11,497 bases of DNA from Candidatus Poseidoniales archaeon (GTDB lineage: Archaea; Thermoplasmatota; Poseidoniia; Poseidoniales; Poseidoniaceae). The notes below the pieces were generated by a model. The model had not been told where the DNA came from. It worked only from the letters and a program-made list of their open reading frames with translations, and searched no databases. Positions 6,498-11,497 of the stretch are shown one piece after another; the stretch's first letter is position 1; the number at the start of each line of letters is the position of its first letter. The stretch spans positions 15,585 through 27,081 of the forward strand of contig QQSG01000089.1 of assembly GCA_003602665.1 (NCBI GenBank), read 5' to 3'. Made by a program: the position numbers and the translations under genes.

Positions 6498-7301
6498 ATG
6501 AAGAAGAAGATTACATTCGATAAGGAAGATGAAGAATTCTTTGGACAAGTGGGCTCTTTTGGAGTCCCTAAGTTCGATGGTGAAATGAATGGAGGAGTCC
6601 CTCGTGGATTCACAATGGTTGCGTTTACTGAGACGGGTTCTGGTGCTGAATTATTCGCAAAGCAGTACGTTTCTCCCGCTGAAGAGTCAGAAAATACGCT
6701 TTATATTTCAACCAACGAAGGACAACCAGAGATTGTCCGTGTTTTCAAGAAATACGGATGGCCACTCGACATCAACGTTCGTACAATTGGTGAGGAATAC
6801 AATTCAAATGTTCTCGAACGAGAACTCCTAGCAAGCCGTTATCGTCTTGAAGGATTCCGTCTTGAAGACATCCAACGACTTGCCCAGACACGATTTGTAG
6901 ATGAAAATAACCAAGATTATCTTACTGAAGTAACCAATGAAATCATGGCTTTGGGACCTTACTTCAGAGCAGCAATTGACAGTCTTGACTTTTTCTTACA
7001 ACGTGATGATCAGAGCCGTGTTGTTGCAATGATTCGTATGTTACAAGCTCACACGCAGATGTACCGGGGTCTATTGTTAATCAGCGTTTCAGTCAATGGC
7101 TTGTCACCTTCGGTTCGCCAAGAACTGGCGAGTATAGCCGATATGGTCCTGACCTTCGGCGTACGTACAATCGGGTCTGATTTCGAAACTTCGATGATTG
7201 TTTCAAAGTTTAGAAACGCTCCTGAGAATTTGAAAATGTTGGTTTTCCGTGTTACTCCAGAAGAGGGTATCACGCCAGAAACTGTCGAGCGTATCGCTTG
7301 A
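6498..7301 (+). CDS. RecA/KaiC-fold paralogue with degenerate Walker A
   Basis: A 267-residue protein related to KaiC/RAD55 ATPases. FGVPKFDGEMNGGVPRGFTMVAF (21-43) corresponds to the family's G-x-x-x-L-D-x-x-x-x-G-G-[IV]-P-x-G entry. The P-loop position reads TETGSGAEL (44-52): the Gly-Ser-Gly remains but the invariant Lys and Thr/Ser are replaced by Ala and Glu. The next strand TLYISTNEGQPEIVRVFKKYGW (67-88) matches KaiC strand-helix spacing. Residues about 95-150 form a charged, probably helical insertion. A Walker-B-like AAIDSLDFFL (158-167) retains Asp161. The usual C-terminal Lys-x-Arg-Gly segment is reduced to KFRNAPENLKMLVFRVT. ATP hydrolysis is therefore doubtful. It is the last gene of the four-gene set, 12 nt after its predecessor. 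Role unknown. Confidence 0.85.
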   Translation: MKKKITFDKEDEEFFGQVGSFGVPKFDGEMNGGVPRGFTMVAFTETGSGAELFAKQYVSPAEESENTLYISTNEGQPEIVRVFKKYGWPLDINVRTIGEEYNSNVLERELLASRYRLEGFRLEDIQRLAQTRFVDENNQDYLTEVTNEIMALGPYFRAAIDSLDFFLQRDDQSRVVAMIRMLQAHTQMYRGLLLISVSVNGLSPSVRQELASIADMVLTFGVRTIGSDFETSMIVSKFRNAPENLKMLVFRVTPEEGITPETVERIA

Positions 7302-7356
7302 AGTTGTTTACTGGTCGAAGCGACACCTCCAAAGAGGGCGAGGCCTGCCACCAACC

Positions 7357-8100
7357 ATGTCAAGTCGAGCAGCAACGGGTGGTTACGACCCCTCTGGCAT
7401 TGATTTGGATGCTTGGACTGAGTTGGAAGAACAACTCGAAGCAACCATTCCTGATTATGATAGAGTCAATCGATTAATGACATTTGGGCAGGATAAGCGT
7501 TGGAGGCGAAATGTTCGCAATCATGCGTCAGAAGGTATGAAAATTCTTGAAGTTGGATGCGGACCTGGAAGCTTTGCAGAAGATCTCGTTGGATTGGATG
7601 TCACTTGTTTAGATCCTTCGGAAGAAATGCTGAAAGTTGCAAAAAAGCGAGTTGATGCTGCACGCAAAGGACGTGGAGAGCCTCCTGCAGCCTATGTTCA
7701 AGCAATTGCAGAAGATATCCCACTGGAAGACAATATGTTTGATATGGTCTTCTGTCTCTTTTCGTTCAGAGATTTCCAAGATAAGAAAAAAGGACTTGAA
7801 GAAATATTCCGTGTTCTCAAGCCCGGTGGTCAGTTAGTGATGTGTGATGCTGGTAAAGCAAATGCACTGCATGGATTAACTGGTCGTATTTGGATGAGTA
7901 CTGTGGTTCAATGGATGGCTCGTTGGGTTACAAAAACCAAGGATCATCCGTGGAAAGGACTGGCTCGTTCCTACACGCATTATGGTACAAACAAATACTA
8001 CAGGAATATGATGATAGATGTAGGCTTTGAAAATGTTTCAGGGCGACTGTTGTATCCCTTCCTAATGTCGAGTCGATTCCGTGGAAAAAAACCAATGTGA
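7357..8100 (+). CDS. UbiE/MenG-type SAM-dependent methyltransferase
   Basis: A 247-residue class I methyltransferase. It has the UbiE/MenG/Coq5-like entry YDRVNRLMTFGQDKRWRR (34-51), the SAM-binding motif I ILEVGCGPGSF (63-73), an acidic motif II (CLDPSEEML, about 84-92), FDMVFCLFSFRDFQDKKKGL, and the post-motif RVLKPGGQLVMCD. The order and spacing match enzymes that C-methylate demethylmenaquinone or ubiquinone precursors, although the family's usual G-L-R-N segment is S-F-R-D here. A menaquinone role would suit a respiring archaeon but other small-molecule substrates are possible. The ATG at 7357 is the first start after the upstream gene; earlier in-frame sequence would overlap the KaiC-like gene's end. 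The ribosome site is weak (GAGGGCGAGG ends 13 nt upstream). The 55-nt gap means it could still be cotranscribed with the upstream set. Confidence 0.87.
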   Translation: MSSRAATGGYDPSGIDLDAWTELEEQLEATIPDYDRVNRLMTFGQDKRWRRNVRNHASEGMKILEVGCGPGSFAEDLVGLDVTCLDPSEEMLKVAKKRVDAARKGRGEPPAAYVQAIAEDIPLEDNMFDMVFCLFSFRDFQDKKKGLEEIFRVLKPGGQLVMCDAGKANALHGLTGRIWMSTVVQWMARWVTKTKDHPWKGLARSYTHYGTNKYYRNMMIDVGFENVSGRLLYPFLMSSRFRGKKPM

Positions 8101-8144
8101 GGCCCGTTTCTTGTCAACTGGCCTTTCCATTAGCCTCATAAACC
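8098..8144 (+). promoter_or_regulatory. Inverted repeats and TATA-like element before ATP synthase operon
   Basis: Between the methyltransferase stop and the ATP synthase genes, TGAGGC (8098-8103) is the exact reverse complement of GCCTCA (8133-8138), and AGGCC (8100-8104) also pairs with GGCCT (8120-8124). These are alternative weak hairpins that may mark the end of the upstream transcript. TCATAAACC at about 8136-8144 is the best TATA-like match and would place a transcription start near 8165-8170, close to the subunit H start. Both assignments are tentative. Confidence 0.3.
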
Positions 8145-8175
8145 CCCTCTCGGTGGTCGGAGCGAAGTGGTTGTA

Positions 8176-8493
8176 ATGGGTATGGAAAAAGTCCTCCAGA
8201 GCATCAAAAAAGCCGAGCAGGCTGCTGAAAAGACTCTCTCTGATGCTCAGAGTGAATCCAGTCGTATACTCAGCGATGCTCGACGTGATGCAGCAGATAT
8301 GGTCTCCAAGGCCGCAGAAGACGCCCAGGCTACAATCAAGTCGACTCTTGATTCAGCTCGAGAAGCGGCCATGAAGAACGTAACGAAGGTCCAGAAAGAA
8401 GGCTCCAAGTCCGTTGAAACTGTTCAAAGCGATGCTGCAAAGAATCAAGATGCAGCAGTATCTCTTATCGTGGAAAGACTCCTCAATCAATGA
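8176..8493 (+). CDS. ahaH: A-type ATP synthase subunit H (peripheral stalk)
   Basis: A 105-residue, Ala/Glu/Lys/Ser-rich protein that is coiled coil almost throughout (EKVLQSIKKAEQAAEKTL, then SESSRILSDARRDAADMVSK). It is the small stalk subunit (H, also called G or AtpH/NtpF in other systems) that dimerises with subunit E to tie the catalytic A3B3 head to subunit I. Length and position as first gene, directly before subunit I, are typical of archaeal operons. Start choice is uncertain: GTG 8167, ATG 8176 and ATG 8182 are all in frame. GGAG at 8159-8162 lies 4 nt before GTG 8167 and 13 nt before ATG 8176. I take ATG 8176 because family members begin a few residues before the I-K-K-A-E motif. 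Confidence 0.88.
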   Translation: MGMEKVLQSIKKAEQAAEKTLSDAQSESSRILSDARRDAADMVSKAAEDAQATIKSTLDSAREAAMKNVTKVQKEGSKSVETVQSDAAKNQDAAVSLIVERLLNQ

Positions 8494-8502
8494 AGTGATA
8501 TC

Positions 8503-10560
8503 ATGTTCTCAACTGTCGACATGTCCCGTCTAACATTGGCGGCGCCTGTTGATGCTATGCACGAAATCGTCCGCAAATGCTCCGATTTGGGCTGCGTTCA
8601 CATCGAAGATTACACACAATTCGAAGAAGGAATTGGTGTAGGCCGCGCAATCCAGAGTGAAGATGCCGATATAATCAGTGCCCTACTTCTCAAGGTACGT
8701 GCCGTACGCAGTGCTGTTGCAGTCCACAATTCAAAAGGTCCTCTCTCAAGTTCCAATGCAAAGAAACTTGCAGAGAAAATGTCGTCTAAGGTAGATGCTG
8801 CTTTGGAAAACATTGAAGCAATACGCGAGGCTGAATCTGATATTTCATCGCTCAATGATCAACTCCGAGTCTTTGAACGTCTCGAGCCACTGAATATTTC
8901 TCTTGACCTTCTTTCAGGATATCAAGGCGTAGAAATCTACGTCGCCGAGACTCCAAACTCATCCAAGGCTCACAAGGCTTTTGCCGACATGGCTTCCCGA
9001 ATAGAGTACCTCTGTCCAGCGGGGCTCGTTGCGGTTGCATGTGCTCCGAGTGATGCAGCAGCAGTGCAAATCGCATTGGCTGAATTAAACGCAAAGGCAA
9101 TTCAACTTCCTTCCGGTAAAGGAACGCCTTCGCAAAGAGTTGCAGAGACCAAGGAAGCAATTGCGAAGGCTGAGTCCTCTGCTGAATCCAACCAAGAAGC
9201 ACTTGATGCATGGGCAGAAAAGAACGGTTCAGACCTTGTAATCATTGAAGAATATCTTCAAAGAGAGGACGCAATCTACACTTCTCCAACATCTTTGGCT
9301 GTATCAAATCAGGCTTTTGCTCTCGACGCATGGGTCCCAACTGAGAACGCAGACAAAGCCCGCAATTCATTGAAAGGAATTGTTTCTCACATAGAGATTG
9401 AAGCTCACGTTGACGATCATCACGGCCATGATGACCACGATAGCCATCACCATGAGCCTGAACCGCCAGTTGCTTACAAGAACTCAGGCGCTGCAGAACC
9501 ATTCGAACTTGTTGTCGACCTTGTAGGTCGTCCTAAGTACGGAACTTTCGACCCTACAACCTTCATCATGATCACTCTCCCAATGCTCTACGGACTTATT
9601 CTGGGCGACTTTGGCTATGGATTCGTTATCGTATTACTTGCACTTTGGCTACGTTCTCTTCCGTTTGCAAAGGAGCCAATGGGTAAGAATGCAACCACTG
9701 TACTCATGTCAATGGGTATTTGGTGCATGATATGGGGATTCCTGTTCGCAGAAGGCTTTGGCTTTGTTTGGGATGGAACCGGCCACATCATGGGAGATGC
9801 ATCACCTCTCATTGGCTTGTATGACTGGACCTCCGAATTGACTGGTAGTTTCAAGAAAAGTTCCATTGCAGATGCATTGGGTCTTGGCCACACCTATGTT
9901 CCATTCCATCGCGCAAGCACTGCTTTGACAGATTACGTACTGGTTTCGGTTTACTTGGGTGCTCTTCATCTCCTCATTGGATACATTATTGGATTCTTCA
10001 ACGTCATGAAGGCTCACGGTATCGTCGCAGCATTCTTCGAAAAGGGAAGTTGGATGATGATTCTCCTCGGTGGATTCTTCCACATATACGGTTACATGAA
10101 GGGCGACAATGAAGTCCTCGCTGGCACCATGCCAGCCATTGTTATGATCGTAGGAGTTGTATTGCTCATTATCGCTCTTGCCATCTTTGAAGGATTCGGA
10201 TGGGCTGGTGGCGTCATCATGGGTCCAATCGAAACTTTCGGATTGTTGGCCAACACTCTTTCTTATCTGCGTATTATGGCAGTTGGTGTTGCAGGTGTTA
10301 AGATTGCAGAAATTGGAAACGACATGGGCTTTGCTTCCATGGCCGATGCAATTTCAGCAGGCGATTATCTCATGGTTCCACTCTTCTTCCTCCTCTGGAT
10401 TGGTGTCCAAGTGTTTGCAATAGCACTCGGTCTCCTCTCACCTTCTATTCACGCAGCTCGTCTCCACTTTGTGGAATGGATGGGCAAGTTTTACGATGGC
10501 TCAGGCAGGGCTTATTCCCCGCTTGGAGGCCAACCCCTACATGTTGAGGGGAATTCATAG
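8503..10560 (+). CDS. ahaI: A-type ATP synthase subunit I (a-subunit homologue)
   Basis: A 685-residue V/A-type 116-kDa subunit family protein (synonyms atpI, ntpI). Residues 1-340 form the cytoplasmic arm that binds the E/H stalks, with coiled-coil stretches (about 60-125 and 205-245) and the opening TVDMSRLTLAAPVD. Residues about 350-660 hold the membrane domain: PMLYGLILGDFGYGF, several further helices, then NTLSYLRIMAVGVAG with Arg590, the essential arginine opposing the c-ring carboxylate. The C-terminus LLSPSIHAARLHFVEWMGKFYDG is diagnostic. Unusual is a His/Asp-rich loop (302-317, eight His) between the two domains. The ATG lies 9 nt after the subunit H stop, with GTGAT at 8495-8499 as a partial ribosome site. 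The membrane stator half-channels it forms carry the coupling ion past subunit K. Confidence 0.96.
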   Translation: MFSTVDMSRLTLAAPVDAMHEIVRKCSDLGCVHIEDYTQFEEGIGVGRAIQSEDADIISALLLKVRAVRSAVAVHNSKGPLSSSNAKKLAEKMSSKVDAALENIEAIREAESDISSLNDQLRVFERLEPLNISLDLLSGYQGVEIYVAETPNSSKAHKAFADMASRIEYLCPAGLVAVACAPSDAAAVQIALAELNAKAIQLPSGKGTPSQRVAETKEAIAKAESSAESNQEALDAWAEKNGSDLVIIEEYLQREDAIYTSPTSLAVSNQAFALDAWVPTENADKARNSLKGIVSHIEIEAHVDDHHGHDDHDSHHHEPEPPVAYKNSGAAEPFELVVDLVGRPKYGTFDPTTFIMITLPMLYGLILGDFGYGFVIVLLALWLRSLPFAKEPMGKNATTVLMSMGIWCMIWGFLFAEGFGFVWDGTGHIMGDASPLIGLYDWTSELTGSFKKSSIADALGLGHTYVPFHRASTALTDYVLVSVYLGALHLLIGYIIGFFNVMKAHGIVAAFFEKGSWMMILLGGFFHIYGYMKGDNEVLAGTMPAIVMIVGVVLLIIALAIFEGFGWAGGVIMGPIETFGLLANTLSYLRIMAVGVAGVKIAEIGNDMGFASMADAISAGDYLMVPLFFLLWIGVQVFAIALGLLSPSIHAARLHFVEWMGKFYDGSGRAYSPLGGQPLHVEGNS
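10534..10551 (+). repeat. Short hairpin at the 3' end of subunit I, before atpK
   Basis: CCCCT (10534-10538) and AGGGG (10547-10551) form a perfect 5-bp GC-rich stem with an 8-nt loop in the last codons of subunit I, 22 nt before the strong subunit K ribosome site. Because it is coding sequence the pairing may be incidental, but it mirrors the hairpin after atpK. Confidence 0.35.
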
Positions 10561-10573
10561 TCCACTGGACGTT

Positions 10574-10581
10574 AAGGAGGT
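10574..10581 (+). promoter_or_regulatory. Very strong Shine-Dalgarno for subunit K
   Basis: AAGGAGGT, 7 nt before ATG 10589, is the closest match in this window to a full anti-Shine-Dalgarno complement. It fixes the subunit K start and rejects the longer frame from 10469 that overlaps subunit I. Strong initiation fits the need for many proteolipid copies per enzyme. Confidence 0.85.
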
Positions 10582-10588
10582 AGAAAAT

Positions 10589-10900
10589 ATGAACAAGAAT
10601 ACCCTAAAGAAAAGCCTACGAATGATGATCGTGCTCGGTGCACTCGTCCTGATTGCTCAGGGCGTATCCGCTCAAGCGGACGCTGACACAACAGAAACAA
10701 CCGAAAGCTGGGGCAAGGACATGGGAGCAGGTATTGCTCTCGGTCTTGCTGGTCTCGGCGCTGGGTTCTCCCAGGGAAGCATCGGCAGCGCAGCTGTCGG
10801 TATGCTCGCTGAAGACTCAAGCAAATTCGGTCCTGCACTCATTTTCACGGCTCTTCCTGAGTCGATTGTAATTCTCGGTGCATTGCCACTCTTCCTATGA
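10589..10900 (+). CDS. ahaK: A-type ATP synthase subunit K (c-ring proteolipid)
   Basis: A 103-residue rotor-ring proteolipid (synonyms atpK, ntpK). Residues 1-29 are a basic then hydrophobic segment ending V-S-A-Q-A, which looks like a cleavable signal peptide. A short acidic spacer (31-40) follows, then one helical hairpin: TM1 about 44-73 (GAGIALGLAGLGAGFSQG), the polar loop AEDSSKFG (74-81), and TM2 81-103 with the ion-binding carboxylate Glu91 in LPES. A single-hairpin form implies a ring of many identical subunits. Gln62 in TM1 and Ser92 after the Glu resemble parts of known Na+ sites, but the following residues are hydrophobic (Ile93, Leu96), so the coupling ion cannot be read off with confidence. 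It is preceded by the strongest ribosome site here and followed by a perfect hairpin. Confidence 0.93.
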   Translation: MNKNTLKKSLRMMIVLGALVLIAQGVSAQADADTTETTESWGKDMGAGIALGLAGLGAGFSQGSIGSAAVGMLAEDSSKFGPALIFTALPESIVILGALPLFL

Positions 10901-10913
10901 AGTTGTGGCGTTA

Positions 10914-10933
10914 CAACAGACACTCGTCTGTTG
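10914..10933 (+). repeat. Perfect intercistronic hairpin between subunits K and E
   Basis: CAACAGAC (10914-10921) and GTCTGTTG (10926-10933) form an 8-bp stem with loop ACTC, 13 nt after the subunit K stop and 7 nt before the GGAG of subunit E. No T-tract follows, so it is not a canonical terminator. It is placed to stabilise or punctuate the proteolipid message within the operon. Confidence 0.65.
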
Positions 10934-10952
10934 ATTCGCTGGAGATGATGAT

Positions 10953-11497
10953 ATGACACTTGAAACACTTGCTAAAGATATCGCTGCATCTGCTGAGGCG
11001 CAAGCCAAGGCTATGCTTAAAGAAGCGAAAGCAGAAGCAGATGCAATTGTCGGTGAAGCAGAAACAAAGGCAACGTCCATCTCGGACGAAGCAAGTGCCC
11101 GTGCTGGGCGTGAAGCTGAACAAATCTCACAAGAAATGGTCGCCAGTGCGCGACAAGGAAACCAGAAAGAACTGCTAATTGCACGTCGTGGCGTCTTAGA
11201 TGCTACGTATGATGCTGCAAAAGCACAACTTGCCGATCCCGGAATGAAGGGAAGAGCAACTCTACTGAAATCTTTGTTGAAGCATGCAGGAGATATTTCT
11301 GGAAAAGATTTCGTTCTAAGGCCAGTTACTGTCGATGCGGCTGCATTGAAGAAAGAAGCAGGTTCTCGTACAATCGGAGACGAAATAGACGGACTTGGTG
11401 GCTTCATGATGGAAGCTGCAGATGGTTCCGTTTCATTCGATTTCCGCTTTGATACACTTCTCGACAGAACGTGGAACGACGAGCGCGCTGCAATTAA
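10953..11497 (+). CDS. ahaE: A-type ATP synthase subunit E (peripheral stalk), 3'-truncated
   Basis: An open frame from ATG 10953 to the window end, with 181 residues visible and no stop (synonym atpE). The N-terminal ~85 residues form a long Ala/Glu/Lys coiled coil (METHIONINE start then TLETLAKDIAASAEAQAKAM) that pairs with subunit H. The C-terminal globular part carries the family signature GGFMMEAADGSVSFDFRFD followed by LLDRTWNDERAA, which caps the catalytic head. Only a few residues should be missing. GGAG at 10941-10944 lies 8 nt upstream of the start. The expected next genes to the right are subunits C, F, A, B and D. Confidence 0.92.
   Translation, partial: MTLETLAKDIAASAEAQAKAMLKEAKAEADAIVGEAETKATSISDEASARAGREAEQISQEMVASARQGNQKELLIARRGVLDATYDAAKAQLADPGMKGRATLLKSLLKHAGDISGKDFVLRPVTVDAAALKKEAGSRTIGDEIDGLGGFMMEAADGSVSFDFRFDTLLDRTWNDERAAI

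Noticed and set aside
8610..10083. Minus-strand open frames of 80-120 codons opposite subunit I
   Set aside because: They lie opposite a well-supported conserved gene and show Arg/Cys/His-rich composition typical of antisense shadow frames.
10469..10588. Longer subunit K starting at ATG 10469
   Set aside because: The extra 40 residues lie in subunit I's coding region in another frame, while AAGGAGGT sits 7 nt before ATG 10589.
10914..10933. Transcription terminator after subunit K
   Set aside because: No T-tract follows the hairpin, and the subunit E gene with its own ribosome site continues the operon immediately.
10895..11407. 170-codon minus-strand open frame at the right end
   Set aside because: It is antisense to subunit E; its Ser/Ala-rich, low-complexity translation reflects the coiled-coil coding sequence on the other strand.
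1..11497. CRISPR array, insertion sequence, integrase/attachment site, or rRNA
   Set aside because: No regularly spaced direct repeats, transposase or integrase motifs, tRNA-fragment duplication, or rRNA core sequences were seen.

Overview
The window looks like a chromosomal piece of a planktonic, oxygen-respiring archaeon, most likely a marine Thermoplasmatota such as Marine Group II/III (Poseidoniales-like). The support is an A-type ATP synthase operon in archaeal order, KaiC/RAD55-like ATPases, an archaeal-style prepilin, a large glycosylation-rich surface protein, and a heme O synthase that implies a heme-copper terminal oxidase. The lineage is inferred from gene content and protein character, not from a marker-gene tree.

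Layout. 1-744 (+): 3' part of heme O synthase (ctaB/cyoE), cut by the window edge. 750-836 (-): tRNA-Ser(GCU) with encoded CCA, converging on ctaB only 5 nt away. 905-3847 (-): a 980-residue secreted, membrane-anchored surface protein. 3848-3982: divergent intergenic region. 3983-7301 (+): a tight four-gene set, namely a prepilin-like protein fused to a lamin-tail-like domain, a KaiC-like ATPase with an intact P-loop, and two further RecA/KaiC-fold proteins whose P-loop is absent or degenerate. 7357-8100 (+): a UbiE/MenG-type methyltransferase. 8176-11497 (+): the start of the A-type ATP synthase operon (subunits H, I, K, E), running off the right edge within subunit E.

How the genes fit together. 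ctaB, the UbiE-like methyltransferase and the ATP synthase all belong to respiratory energy conservation (heme O, possibly quinone, proton- or sodium-driven ATP synthesis). The centre is different: a cell-surface module, with a giant stalked surface protein facing a pilin-like gene translationally coupled to KaiC-family genes. By analogy with the archaellum, where the KaiC-like ATPase FlaH/ArlH works with FlaI/ArlI, the intact ATPase and its two pseudo-ATPase paralogues may regulate or build a surface structure containing the pilin-LTD protein. No secretion ATPase or platform protein is in the window, so this remains inference.

The window is gene-dense; the largest gap without a gene is 135 bp. 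I see no CRISPR array, insertion sequence, rRNA, integrase or other clear sign of a mobile element.
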